Below are positions 44,583-56,850 of a stretch of 64,000 nucleotides of DNA, piece by piece. The notes under the pieces are model-generated. The model was not told where the DNA came from, did not search any database, and worked only from the letters and a program-made list of their open reading frames with translations. The DNA is from Cryptomeria japonica (Eukaryota; Streptophyta; Pinopsida; Cupressales; Cupressaceae), in NCBI RefSeq assembly GCF_030272615.1, contig NC_081413.1:448302538-448366537 (forward strand). The letters are read 5' to 3'. Each line of letters begins with the position of its first letter. Within the stretch, counting starts at the first letter, position 1. The translations under genes and the position numbers were made by a program.

Positions 44583-45607
44583 TGTTAGGTCCCAGAGACA
44601 ACTGAGAGGGGGGGTGAATCAGCTGTCTAATAAATTCAAACCAAAAACTTATTAACCAACTTAATGCTTAATACCGATAAACCAATTAAGTATGCCGGTA
44701 GACAGTGCTAATAGTAAATTGCTATATCGGTAAGGAAAAATGCATGAAATATAAACATAAAGTCATCCACAACACATGACACCAATATTTGTATGTGGAA
44801 ACCTTACCCACAATCAGATGATACTACTGCAGATAGTAAGTGTACAGGAGGGGTCTGCACATGCAAAAAGGCCAACAGTCTAGAGTTCACTACTCAATCA
44901 CAAATGGGAGTCAAACTGACTATAGTTGGATGGTTAAATCCAATAAGAATGTACTGCACAAAATAGCATCTTCATATGCTAGATTCAGTAGTGGTGTAAT
45001 GCTGATATGCTTCTACAAAAACCTAACTTCACCTTCAAATGATGTCTTCATGTATACCTCTTCTTGATCTCGCATATACCTTCACTCAATTCTTTTTCGC
45101 ATTCCACACTTGATCTTACAAATAAGATCTTACATTTATACCATACCCTAAGACCAATTTTAGTAGGTTGTCTCTACAAGATATTATCATAAAAACATTT
45201 TACAAATAATATAATATTCGATGTAATAACTAATTAAACATGTTGGCTTAATGCATTTACAACAATAATAAATCATCTCCATAGCGTGCCATGCTGATCT
45301 GGAAAAGATAAACCTACCGGTGTAACCCTAGATAACCTGGACCTATTTGCTGGTAAAAGAAAATATGCAAATATGAATATACCAATGATTATTACTTCAA
45401 AATAAAGTGTCCACATGATGTCTTCGACATTACCAAATGTCTTCCATGTCATACCAGGGACCGGTGAACAATATATCCCATCAGTGAACCATATACTAGT
45501 AACTGTTGCACAATTTACTGTTTGCCAGTGAATGTTGCTGGATCTCCAAAGTAGGTGTATTTAGTAAGTGTTGACATCAATGACAAAACCATACCAAAAT
45601 ACCAACA
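44583..45607 (-). repeat. Copia-3 3' LTR
   Basis: About 1025 bp, shorter than its partner because of the roughly 30-base deletion after TGTGGAAACC near 44800. Confidence 0.9.
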
Positions 45608-46013
45608 ATCTCCCCCTTTGGCATTGATGGCAACATAAGATGGAAAAAACATCAAAGTGCCAAAATAGAAATGCCAAATACAAAAACCAACAATCTCCAT
45701 TTCTCCCTTGAAATCTTTCACCAAAAAGGATAATGTGTTTTTCCATAGATATCTCTCCCCCTTGGACATCAAATGCCAAAGTCTCAAAAGTCAAGTTCAT
45801 ACAAAATACCAACCAATTCAATATACCAACTACTCCCCCTGAGAAGTAGCTTCCTCATCAAATACCGGAATAAAAGATTTGTCCATTTAATTATGCCGGT
45901 TGATGACAATCATCAACTGTCTAAGTCTCTACCGGTGGTGGTATGACTCCAAGCTAATCTCTGAGATACTCAGAAGTCTCCTTAGCCAATTGTTTTGTGA
46001 AAATGTCTGCAAG
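45608..46013 (-). other. Copia-3 polypurine tract and 3' non-coding region
   Basis: CAAAGGGGGAGAT on the - strand (45608-45620) abuts the LTR. The remainder is non-coding apart from the degraded polyprotein tail (46013-45910) that matches the GVIPPPVET end of copia-1. Confidence 0.7.
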
Positions 46014-47348
46014 CTATTCTTTAGAATTCACATAGACCAGTTTTATCTCTTTTTCTTCAACTTTTTCCCTTAGAAAATTCAGTTTGATAGAAACATGTTT
46101 TGTTTTAGAATGTAATATCGGATTTTTAGATATATCAATTGCTGCAGTGTTATCATAGTATATAGTAATAGGTTCCTTGCATTTTACCTTTATATCTTTC
46201 AACATTTGCTTAAGCCAAAGTACCTGTGTACAGTTTGTTGCTGCTGCAACATATTCTGATTTTGCTATTGATAAAGATGTACAACTCTGTTTCTTACTCA
46301 ACCAAGAAAATAATCTCTTTCCAAGAAAGAATGCTCCTCCAGTGGTTCTTTTTCTATCATCCACATCTCCTGCCCAATTTGCATCTGTATATGCACATAG
46401 ATCAAAATTTTCATCTTTAGGATACCATAATCCAAGATTTGTTGTTCCTTGTAAGTACTGGAAAATCCTTTTCACTGCTGATTCATGATTTTCTCTAGGA
46501 TTACTCTGAAATCTAGAAACAATACATACTGCATTCATAATATCAGGCCTGGTTTGTGTCAAATACAGTAAACCTCCTATCATAGATTTGTATCTAGTTG
46601 GATTAACAGGTGTAGATTCATCCCTTTGAGATAATTTGTCATTTGTAGTCATAGGTGTGCTTACCAGTTTAGAGTTCTCCATCCCAAATTTCTTAAGTAG
46701 TTCTTTCAAGTACTTAGATTGACTAAAAAATATACCTTTATCAGTCTGTGAAATCTGCAATCCTAAAAAGAATTTTATTTCTCCAATCATAAACATTTCA
46801 AATTCTTGTTGCATTTCAAGAAAAATTTCTTTACATAATCCATCTTCTCCTCTAGAGATTATATCATCAACAAATACTTCAATAATCAATATGTCATCAT
46901 TAGTTACTTTGTAATATAAATTGCTATCTGCATTTCCTTTAGTAAAACCAGTCTTTAAAAGATACTTATCCAGTCTTGCATACCAAGCTCTTGGGGCTTG
47001 TTTCAATCCATACAGAGCTTTTCTTAACCTGCAAACCATATCATTGTCATCTATCAAAGAAAATCCATCAGGTTGTTCAATATAAACTTTCTCTTCAAGA
47101 TCTCCATTCAAAAATGCACATTTAATATCCATTTAATAAACTTTGTAATCCTTGTGAGCTACAAAAGCCAAGAATAATCTAACTGCCTCAATTCTAGCTA
47201 CCGGTGCAAAGGTTTTATTGTAATCAACTCCTTCTTTCTGAGAATATCCCTTACACACTAGTCTTGCTTTATTTTTGAAAACCTTTCCATCTTCATTAAG
47301 TTTGTTTCTAAATACCCATTTGGTTCCAATTACATTTTTATCTTTAGG
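46014..47348 (-). pseudogene. Copia-3 reverse transcriptase and RNase H
   Basis: 47132-46014 is open for 372 codons: QPDGFSLIDDNDMVCRL, YGLKQAPRAWYARLDKYLLK, active site FVDDIISRG with both Asp present, LGLQISQTDKGIF, TRPDIMNAVCIVSRFQSN, and RNase H blocks DANWAGDVDDRK, KSEYVAAATN, YYDNTAAIDISK. A stop follows LVYVNSKE, so the last 25 or so codons are cut off. The RT N-terminus (47348-47133) has a stop just before MDIKCAFLN. The best preserved RT active site in the window. Confidence 0.87.
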
Positions 47349-48162
47349 TCAAGGAACTAATGTCCAAGTATTATTCTTCTCAATTTGTCCTAATCCTTCT
47401 TCCATAGCTTTAATCCAAAATTTATCTTCACATGCCTCATTGATAGATGATGGTTCAATTTGAGAAATAAGACATACCTCTTCATTTTCCAATCTTCCTC
47501 TTGTCATAACTCCTTTAAATTTGTTTCCAATTATCTGATCTTCAGAATGATTCAGTCTTACATATGGGGGTGTCTTAGTTTGTTGTTGTTCTTCAATTAC
47601 TTTGGAATCCTCTGATGATACCGAGGTAACTGGATCTTCATTCTGTACCGGTGGATTCAGTGTAGGTTCACTTGTCATAACTTTTGTTGCCGGTTCAGAG
47701 TCTATATACCTTGAAGTTCCTCTGAATTGTTCATCAATCTTTACATTTGTACTCTCAACAATTTTCTGCAATCTTTTATTAAAACATCTATATGCCTTGC
47801 TCTTAGATGAATAACCAAGAAATATTCCTTCATCACTTCTAGGATCAAATTTGCCAATATACTCATCTCTTCTAATATAACATTTACTTCCAAAAATTCT
47901 AAAATACTTAAGAGTAGGAATATTACCAAACCATAGTTCATGAGGGGTCTTACCGGTTTCACCTTTGATGTGAACTTTGTTGAATGTATAGAGAGCAATG
48001 CTTACTGCCTCTCTCTAGTACACATGTGGTAGATTTGCTTTTGATAACATACTTCTTGCTGCATCCAAGATAGTTCTATTTTTCCTTTCAACAACTCCAT
48101 TCTGTTGTGGTGTCTGTGGTGCTGATAACTATCTTTTGATTCCATTCACTTCATAGAATGTA
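47349..48162 (-). pseudogene. Copia-3 integrase C-terminal half and linker
   Basis: 47998-47741 and 47771-47349 cover the KTPHELWFG-region (in another frame), KIVESTNVKIDEQFRGTSRY, the Thr/Glu-rich linker and WIKAMEEGLGQIEKNNTWT. A frameshift lies near 47760 and others around 48000-48160. Confidence 0.75.
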
Positions 48163-48930
48163 TTAAAGTCTTTGGATGTGAATTATCCTCCTTGATCTGA
48201 TCTTAAACATTTTTATTTTCTTACTGGTTTCATTTTCAACTATTGCTTTGAATAGTTTGAACTTCCCAAGTGCTTCTGATTTTTCTCTGAGAAAAATAAC
48301 CCAACACATTCTAGAATAATCATCAATAATTAGCATGAAATATCTATCACCTTGTAAGCTTTTAGTTCTAGCTGGACCACATAAATCAGTGTGAATTAAA
48401 TCAAGAGCATTATTGGATTTTTCTAGAATACTTTTCAAACTAGCTCTAACTTGTTTTCCAAATTGACATTCCTTACAAATTGTATTCTGAGGTTTCACAA
48501 TTTTAGGTAGATCTCTAACTGCTTTAGAAGTATTGATTTTTACCATGCAATCAAAATTTACATGACATAGTCTCTTGTGCCATAACCAACTTTCATCTAT
48601 ATGTGCAATTAAGCATGCCTTTTCACTGTTATTCAAATGAAAGATATTACCTCTAGTCTGATTACCAGTTGCAATTTCTAAACCAGTTCTATTCATGATT
48701 TTTCATTTTCTATTTTTAAATTGTAACTGAAAACCCTTCTCAACTAATTGACCAACACTTAAAAGATTATGCTTTAATCCTTCAACATAGTAGACATTGT
48801 CAGTGTTATGTTTACCATCAAGAGATATTAAACCCTTACCTTTGATTGAATAGGCTTTGTCATCTCCAAATCTTACTAAACCTCCATTGTATTCTTGAAA
48901 GTTCAAGAATTTACCTTTGTCTCCAGTCAT
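48163..48930 (-). pseudogene. Copia-3 protease tail, pre-integrase finger and integrase N-terminus
   Basis: 48930-48703 reads KFLNFQEYNGGLVRFGDDKA and the NVYYVEGLKHNLLSVGQLV block. After a stop (GKCKIM read as RK-stop), 48696-48163 has WLWHKRLCHVNFDCMVK, CKECQFGKQVRAS and LIHTDLCGPARTK with its first catalytic Asp. A one-base shift after KKIK destroys the RSDQGG block. Confidence 0.82.
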
Positions 48931-49914
48931 ATGATGTGAGCATCCTGAGTCAATAATCCACTCATCCTTTGATTCAACTTTAGCTGCTAGGGCTTATTCT
49001 ATCGATTCAGCAATAGGTGCCGGTTGATCTTCTGTTATAGCAACAAAAACCCATCCATTATCTGTTGGATCCTCATCAGAAACATCAGTCACACCTTCAT
49101 CAGCAATGTAACAAGATTTATCTTTGTTCTTTTTAAATCTGTATCTCTGATATTCAGGATTAGGCTTGTATGTTCTTCTAGCTTCTTGTCTTAGTCTAGC
49201 ATGTCTATCAGGGCATCTTGAAGCCATATGACCAATTATTTCAAATGATGGAGTAGATGATGTTGATGCTTTAAAGGACAAATCAGTCTTTATAGTAGCA
49301 AAAGAACCAAATTCCTCAATTTCAAAAGCTGAAAGTTTTCCAATCAATGTATCCCTAGTTACTGATGTATTAGGCATTGTTCTCAACTCATTTATAGCAG
49401 TAAAATTCATTTTATAAGCCGGTGGCAAACCTCTTAAGATTTTTGAAACAATTTCTTCCTCACTCAAGGTTCCTCCACAACATTTGATACCCAAAACAAT
49501 TTCATTTACTCTTTCCGTAAAAGCAGAAATCCTTTCATCTTCTTCCATTTTCAGATGTTCATACCTGACTCGGAAGCTTTCAAGTTTTGCAATTTCTACT
49601 GTGGAATCTCCTTCATTCACTGTTTCCAAATGATCCCAAATAGCTTTAGTAGTACACATATCTAATAATCCCATGATTTGTTGATCTGATAATGCACTCA
49701 AAAGTGCTTCTCTTGCTTTGCAATCATTTTCTTCATCTTTGGCTAAGGTGGTTGGGGCAGTCTGACCAGCTACAGTAGCAGTATAACCATTCTTAATAAC
49801 TTCTGAGATGTCTTTACCAATGCAGTTTAGATGTGTTTGCATTCTGATCTTCGATATCCCATAGTTGGTTCCATCAAGTTTAGGACTGTCCTTCCTGAAA
49901 TAATTAGTAGACAT
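48931..49914 (-). pseudogene. Copia-3 gag and protease start
   Basis: Start at 49914 (MSTNYFRKDSPKLDG), open to 48994 for 306 codons; codon 37 is Ser, not stop. Gag blocks WDHLETVNEGD, EDERISAFTERVNEIV, LRGLPPAYKM are clear. An in-frame deletion removes the segment between STPSF and IGHMASRC, so the first two Cys of the zinc knuckle are gone. The protease site DSGCSHHM lies near 48945-48925 after a stop. Confidence 0.82.
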
Positions 49915-49956
49915 TGGATCTCCTCAAGTTGTTAAACTTCTGCAAAAGAGGACTAA

Positions 49957-49968
49957 GCTCTGATACCA
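49957..49968 (-). other. Copia-3 primer binding site
   Basis: The - strand reads TGGTATCAGAGC, two bases from the 5' LTR. Confidence 0.88.
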
Positions 49969-49970
49969 AT

Positions 49971-51025
49971 TGTTAGGTCCCAGAGACAACTGAGAGGGGA
50001 GGCTGAATCAGTTGTCTAATAAATTCAAACCAAAAACTTATTAACCAACTTAATGCTTAATACCGGTAAACCAGTTAAGTATGCTGGTAGACAGTGTTAA
50101 CAGTAAATTTCTATACTAGTAAGGATTAATGCATGAAATATAAACATAAAGTCATCCACAACACATGACACCAATATTTGTACGTGGAAACCCTGTAAGA
50201 GGAAAAACCACAGTGAGAAACCTTACACACAATCAGATGATACTACTGCAGATAGTAAATGTACAAGAGGGGTCTGCACATGCAGAAAGGCCGACAACCT
50301 AGAGCTCACTGCTCAATCACAAATGGGAGTCACACTGACTACAGTTGGATGGTTAAATCCAATAAGAATGTACTACACAAAATAGCATCTTCATATGTTG
50401 GATTCAGTACTGGTGTAATGTTGATATGCTTCTACAAAACCTAACTTCACCTTCAAATGATGTCTTCATGTATACCTCTGCTTGATCTCGCATATACCTT
50501 CACTCAATTCTTTTTCGCATTCCACACTTGATCTTACAAATAAGATCTTACATTTATACCATACCCTAAGACCAATTTTAGTAGGTCGGCTCTACAAGAT
50601 ATTACAATAAAAATATTTTACAAATAATATAATATATGATGCAATAACTAATTAAACATGTCAGCTTAATGCATTTACAACAATAATAAATCATCTCCAT
50701 AGCGTGCCATGCTGATTTGGAAAAGATAAACCTGCCAGTGTAACCCTAGATAACCTAGACCTATTTGCTGGTAAAAGAAAATATGCAAATATGAATATAC
50801 CAATGATTATTACTTCAAAATAAAGTGTCCACATGATGTATTCGACATTACCAAGTGTCTTCCATGTCATTCCACATACCAGTGAACAATATATCCTGCC
50901 AGTGAACCATATACCAGTAACTGTTGCATAATTTACTGTTTGCCGGTGAATGTTGCTAGATCTCCAAAGTAGTTGTATTCAGTAAGTGTTGACATCAATG
51001 ACAAAACCATACCAAAATACCAACA
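49971..51025 (-). repeat. Copia-3 5' LTR
   Basis: About 1055 bp, TGTTAGGTCC...CCAACA, paired with 44583-45607; followed by the target repeat TTGGG. Confidence 0.9.
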
Positions 51026-53338
51026 TTGGGAAGTTCAAACTATTCAAGGCAATTGTAGAAAATGAAACTGGTAAGAAAATCAAATGTTTGAGATCAGATC
51101 AAGGAGGTGAATTCACATCTAAGGAATTTCATGCATTATGTGAATTGAATTCAATTAGAACATAGTTATCAATACCCCATACACCACAACAGAATGGAGT
51201 TGTAGAAAGGAAAAATAGAACTACCTTGGATGCAGCTAGAAGTATGTTATCAAAAGAAAATCTACCACATGTATATTGGAGAGAGGTAGTAAGAACAGTG
51301 GTCTATACATTCAAAAAAGTTCACATCAAAGGTGAAACCGGTAAGACCCCTCATGAACTATGGTTTGGTATTACTCCTACTCTTAAATATTTAAGAATAT
51401 TTGGAAGTAAATGCTATATTGGGAGAGATGAGTATATTGGAAAATTTGATCCTAGAAGTGATGAAGGAATATTTCTTGGTTATTCATCTAACAACAAAGC
51501 ATATAGATTTTTTAACAAGAGATTGCTGAAAATTGTTGAGAGTACAAATGTGAAGATTGATGAAAAATTGAGAGGAACTACAAGGTATATAGACTCTAAA
51601 CCAGCAACAAAGATACTGAAAAATGAACCTACATTGAATCCACTGGTACAGAATGAAGATCCAGTTACACCAATATCATCTGAAAATTCCACTGTAACAG
51701 AGGAACAACAACACACGAAGACACCCCAGTATGTAAGATTGAACCACTTTGAAAATCAGATAATTGGGAACAAGTATCAAGGAGTTATGACAAGAGGAAG
51801 ACTGGCAAATGAAGAGGTATGTCTTATTTCTCAAATTGAACCATCATCAACTAATGAGGCATGTGAAGACAAACACTGGATTAAAGCTATGGAAGAGGAA
51901 CTAAAACAAATTGAGAAGAACAAAACATGGACATTAGTTCCCCAGCCTAAAGATAAAAATGTGATTGGAACAAAATGGGTATTCATAAAAAAACTTAATG
52001 AAGATGGTAAGGTAATCAGAAATAAAGCAAGACTAGTGTGTAAGGAATATTCTTAGAAAGAAGAAATTGATAATAATGGAACCTTTTCATCGGTAGCTAG
52101 AATTTAGGCAGTTAGATTATTATTGGCTTTTGCAGCACACAAGAACTACAAAGTATATCAAATGGATATTAAATGTGCATTTTTGAATGGATATCTTGAA
52201 GAAGAAGTTTACATTGAGCATCCTGATGGATTTTCTTTGACAGATAACAAAGATATGGTTTGTAGGTTAAGGAAAGCTTTGTATGGGTTGAAGCAAGCTC
52301 CAAGAGCTTGGTATGCTAGATTGGATAAATATCTTTTGAAGACATCTACTAAAGTGACTAATGATGACATCTTGGTTATAGAAGTTTTTGTTGATGATAT
52401 AATCTTTGGAGGAGAAGATGGATTATGTAATGACTTTTCTATTGGAATGCAGCAAGAATTTGAAATGTCTATGATTGGAGAGATAAAATCTTTTTAGGAT
52501 TGCAAATTTCATAGACTGATAAAGGTATATTCTTGAGTCAATCCAAGTACTTGAAGGAGTTACTAAAGAAATTTGGGATGAAGAACTCTAAACCGGTAAG
52601 CACACCTATGACTACAAATGAAAAATTATCACTAAGGGTTGAATCTACACCTATTAATCTGACAAGGTACAAATCTATGATAGGAGGCCTACTATATTTG
52701 ACATAAACAAGACCTGATATTATGAATGCAATATGTATTATTTCAAGATTTCAGAGTAATCCTGGAGAAAATCATGAATCAACAGTAAAAAGGATTTTCT
52801 GGTACTTACAAGGCACTACAAATCTTGGCTTATGGTATCCTAGAGATGAAAACTTTGAATTATGTGCATACACAGATGCAAATTGGGCAAGAGATGTGGA
52901 TGACAGAAAAAGCACCACCCGTGAAGCATTTTTTCTAGGAAGCAAATTAATTTCTTGGTTGAGTAAGAAACAAACTTGCACATCTTTATCAACAACAAAA
53001 TCAGAATATGTTGCAGTAGCAACTAACTGTACACATGTATTATGGCTTAAGAAAATGTTGAAGGACATAAAGATAAAATTCAAGGAACCTATAACTATCT
53101 ATTATGATAACACTGCAGCAATTGATATATCTAAGAGTCTGGTACTACATTCTAAAACTAAACATGTTTCTATCAAACTAAATTTTCTGAAAGAGAATGT
53201 TGAAGCAAAAGAAGTAAAACTGGTTTATGTGAATACTAAAGAGTAGATTGCAGATATATTCACTAAGCCTTTGCCTAGGGAGACTTTTGAATATCTCAGA
53301 GATCAGCTTGGGGTCATACCCCCATTGGTAGAGACTTA
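51026..53338 (+). pseudogene. Copia-2 integrase remainder, RT and RNase H
   Basis: Resumes after the copia-3 target repeat with LRSDQGGEFTSKEF and, after one stop, NGVVERKNRT (second Asp and Glu of integrase). 51226-52056 covers the integrase tail to the RT start. [39 protein letters not shown], then a deletion of about a dozen codons before VTNDDILVIEVFVDDIIFGG (both Asp present). A frameshift near 52490 follows, then 52722-53246 RNase H (DANWARDVDDRK, KSEYVAVATN, YYDNTAAIDISK). A stop splits off the tail that ends GVIPPLVET at 53338. Confidence 0.85.
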
Positions 53339-53721
53339 GATAGTTGATTTTTGTCATCAACTGACATAATTAACAAAGAAATATTTTAATCCGGCTTTGA
53401 TGAGGAGAGCTACTTCTCAGGGGGAGTAGTTGGTATACTAAATTGGTTGGTATTTTTTATTTGAACTTGGTTTTGTAGTAACTTTGGCATTTGATGTCAA
53501 AGGGGAAGAGATTGATATGGAAAAACACAAGGAAAACACATGTTACTCTCAAGGGGAGAGATTTTTACTTTGGGAGAGATTGATCACTCTCTGTATCTGA
53601 ATTTTGATTTCTTTTTATGATCTCTTTTGGGAGATTGTTGGTTTTTGGTATTTGGCATTTATGTTTTGGCACTTTGATGGTTTTTCCATCCTATGTTGCC
53701 ATCAATGCCAAAGGGGGAGAT
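53339..53721 (+). other. Copia-2 3' non-coding region and polypurine tract
   Basis: Non-coding. It contains a purine tract CAGGGGGAGTAGT near 53419, an AAAGGGGAAGAG-type tract near 53500, and the terminal tract CAAAGGGGGAGAT at 53709-53721 directly before the 3' LTR. Confidence 0.75.
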
Positions 53722-54774
53722 TGTTGGTATTTTGGATATGTTGATATGGTTTTGTCATTGATGTCAACACCTATTAATACCTATCAACTTTGGCACTTTG
53801 GAGAATAGGCAATGTTCATCGGCAAGAAAGTGACTTATGGACAGCCACCAGTATCTGGTACACTGGCAGGATATATTGTTCACCGGCACTTGGAATGACA
53901 TGGAAAACACTTGGTTAAGTCAAAGACATCATTTGGACACTTTGTCTTGGAGATTTGTTCATTGATATATTCGTATTTGCATATTTGTTGTTACTGGAAA
54001 ATAGGTCGAGAATAAGCATCGGCAGGCCTATCTATTCCAGATCAATATGCCACACTTTGGAGATGATTTATCAATGTTGTAAATGCATTAAGCCGACATG
54101 TTGAATTGGATATTGTATCGGTTATTGATTTAATTGTAATATCTTTTAGAGCCGACCTACTAAAATTGGTCTTAGGTTATGGTATATATGTAAGATCTTA
54201 TTTGTAAGATCGATATGTGATTGGGAAAAGGAACTGTAAGAAGGTATATGCGAGAATATGCAGAGCTATACACAGAGACATCATTTGAAGGTGAAGCAAG
54301 GTTTTTGTGAAGGCATATCAGAACTACACTGGTACTGAATCCAGCATATGAAGATGCTATTTTGAGTAGTACATCATTATTGGATTTAATCATCCAATTG
54401 TAGTCAGCGTGACTCCTATTTGTGTTTGAGCGGTGAGCTCTAGGTGCTTGGCCTTTCTGCATGTGCAGACCCCATTTGTATACACATACTATCTACAGTA
54501 GTATCATCTGATTGTGGGTAAGGTTTCCCATTGTGGTTTTTCCCCTTACAAGGTTTCCACGTATAAGTATTGGTGTTATGTGTTGTGGATGTTATTGTCT
54601 TTCTGTTTCATGCATTAATTTTTACCGGTACTGCAATTAACTGATAAACTATCTACTGACATAAAGTTTGGTTTACCGGTATTAAGCATTAAGGTTGGTT
54701 AAGTTGTTTTTGGTTTGAATTTGTTTGACACCTAATTCATCCCCCCCCCTCTTAGTTTTCTTTGGGACCTAACA
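53722..54774 (+). repeat. Copia-2 3' LTR
   Basis: About 1053 bp, TGTTGGTATT...GACCTAACA, followed by the target repeat GACTT and gag sequence of the Tat-like element. Confidence 0.9.
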
Positions 54775-54779
54775 GACTT

Positions 54780-56803
54780 TATCGCAACGAGTTGTGACAT
54801 TATTCAAAGGTAGATTCAAAAGAATTTCTAATGCCTTTTAGGACAACTTTGGCTCTTTGAGTAGAACTTTCATGTGTTTTGTCCTTTATAATAATAGTAG
54901 AAACATAGTTGTCCATCAAAATGTGGTTAATGATTGAAACATAATCATAGGACACTTTGGTATAGTTATCTTGCTCATCTATTGCTTTGGATTTTCCTTT
55001 GTCATGTTTAGGGAATGGTTCCTTAAACATCTCATGTTCTTGATTGGATGTATGTCCTTCGATCTCAATATAACCTCTATCAATTAGATCCTATATAATG
55101 TTCTTCAAGTGATGGCAATTTCATGTTTTATGTCCCTTTCTCTTGTGATATTCGTAATACTCGTTGTCATTCCACCAATTTGGTTTGACTTTTGGCTCAT
55201 ATGGAGGATTGTCTGGAATTGTTATTATCTTGTTTTCCACTAGCTTCCTAAAAGTTGACTCAAGTGGTTCTCCCAATGGGGTATATTTCCTTTGTGGTTT
55301 TAAAGTTGCTTGAGTATTTAATTGGTTTCTTGTAGAAGAAATTGATCTTGAAAGAATGATTTTTGGTCTCACTGTGTTAGCATCAACAATGCCATCATTT
55401 ACTGTGTTCTTGTTCTTGTTCCAAAATCGTGGCTTGTCCTTTCCTTTAAAATCATCTTTATTTTCTTTGAATATCTTGATGATACCTTTCTCAATGACAT
55501 CCTTGAAAGTGGAAAAACAAGCTTTCCTTAGGTCATAACCAATTTCTCTATTGACATTCTATGTAAAAATCTCTACCATTTGCTTTTGTGGAATTTCACA
55601 AGAGCACCTATTGGCTAAATTCTTCCATCTTTGTAAGAATGATGAAAATGACTCCCCATCTTTTTGTTTGGTATTGCACAACATGGCAACTGATATATCT
55701 ATCTCTATGTTATATGAGAAATGTTGTATGAAAGATTCTCCTAGATCACCCCATGACTTAATTCTAGGTGGAAGTTGGGAGAACCATTACATAGCTTGTT
55801 CACCTAAGCTTTGTGGGAACAATCTCATCAAGTACGTTTCTTCTGCTGCTACCTCAATGCAAGCTATGAAAAATTGTCTTATATGTGCCTTAGGGTCCCC
55901 TTTGCCTCTGTATTTTATCAAACTTTGGTATTACGAAGTGTGTAGGAAATGGAGGAATTCGAACTATTTTATCAAATGGATAGGGACATATATCTCTCAT
56001 TGTGTAAGTTTGTTTTGGTGTATTGATGTCCTCCATCTTCTTTTGTAAGTCCTTTATCTATTGTTCCAATTTTTTTATGGGGGGAGACCAACTTCTTCGA
56101 TTATATCCCATGCCTGAGCCACTAGGTGGAGGAGGAGGATAATGCATATATGGATGGTATTGATCATAAAAATGTTCATATGGAGGAGGTCTATAATGAT
56201 AATGCATGTAGGGACCACTTGATGTAGGGTCATAAGGCATATCATGAGTTTTATCTTGTGTATTGCCCCAAAAATTTGAGCATGCCTCCTAATATCCAAT
56301 TTCTTTTGAGGTTGGTCCTTAACATTGGTATGAGATTGAGTATATTTATCTGCATAAGATTTCCATAAGGGTCTGCGTAGACAAAATTATTCATGAGATG
56401 TTCTTTCGTGAGTATCATAAGCTTGACCATGTGTATTTGGGATCTTAGGTTTTTGAAACAAGGATGATGGTGATAGGCAAGAAACATGGTCCTCTATTAC
56501 CTCCACTATTAGGTCTCCTTTGATCCATGTTGAGTTGACTTTCTTGAATAGGTCAATTTTCTACTATTTGGACATGTCAAAATCATGACGTATCTTAGCT
56601 CCACTTTGTGCCATCACTTGTAGGAAAAATTGTCTATCTCTTCTCATGATTTCTTGTATCATCTTGTTGAAATGAGGATCCATTATTTCATCTTCCACCT
56701 CTGCTGAATGTACTAAAATATTGTCCACATTGTCATTTTGTGCATGATTGTTGTTTATATTATCCAGGTTCTCAACATTTTGAATGTTTCTATAGATGTC
56801 CAT
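54780..56803 (-). pseudogene. Gag of the Tat-like Ty3 element
   Basis: Start near 56803 (MDIYRNIQNVENLDNINNN). It has an N-terminal acidic part (MIQEIMRRDRQFFLQVM), a Pro/Tyr/His-rich stretch near 56240-56060, a capsid-like region (56050-55540) with many stops, and a C-terminal finger near 55140 reading Y-Y-E-Y-H-K-R-K-G-H-K-T, in which the first Cys of the usual C-x-Y-H...G-H-x-T...C is Tyr. 55030-54800 is the tail. The capsid part is heavily frame-broken. Copia-2 separates this gag from its protease. Confidence 0.7.
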
Positions 56804-56850
56804 GTCAGGTAATGTGGTATGATTAGAATTGAAAAAGATAGCATCGTCGT
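56804..56850 (-). other. Short leader remnant of the Tat-like element
   Basis: Only about 47 bases remain upstream of gag before the TGTAAGGCCC boundary. No primer binding site is visible, so the element is 5' truncated here or interrupted by the neighbouring sequence. Confidence 0.4.

Larger units (their letters stand above)
44583..51025 (-). mobile_element. Copia-3: Ty1/copia element inserted in copia-2 integrase
   Basis: Ends TGTTAGG...CCAACA, LTRs 44583-45607 and 49971-51025, primer site 49957-49968, polypurine tract 45608-45620 on the - strand. Target repeat TTGGG is perfect (44578-44582 and 51026-51030). 6443 bp, transcribed leftwards, opposite to its host copia-2. Same family as copia-1 and copia-2. 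The left LTR lacks about 30 bases near 44800 that the right LTR has. Confidence 0.93.
41649..54774 (+). mobile_element. Copia-2: Ty1/copia element split by copia-3
   Basis: LTRs at 41649-42713 and 53722-54774, TGTTAG/TGTTGG...ACCTAACA, primer site 42716-42727 and polypurine tract 53709-53721, so transcribed rightwards. Target repeat GTCTT (41644-41648) against GACTT (54775-54779), one mismatch. Without copia-3 and its duplicated target it is about 6.68 kb. Gag to early integrase lies left of copia-3, the rest right. Its LTRs differ by roughly one in eleven bases in the first 180 by eye. Confidence 0.92.
37501..56850 (-). mobile_element. Tat/Ogre-like Ty3 element interrupted by copia-2 and copia-3
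   Basis: Parts on the - strand in order: gag (56803-54800), protease (about 41340-40861), linker, RT (39424-38597), RNase H (38563-38093) and a second RNase H (38068-37487). Two consecutive RNase H domains after RT mark the Tat/Ogre branch. Integrase and 3' LTR are missing at the left, where a copia fragment abuts. The right end stops about 45 bases upstream of the gag start without a recognisable primer site, so it is also 5' truncated. Copia-2 sits between gag and protease. Confidence 0.75.
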
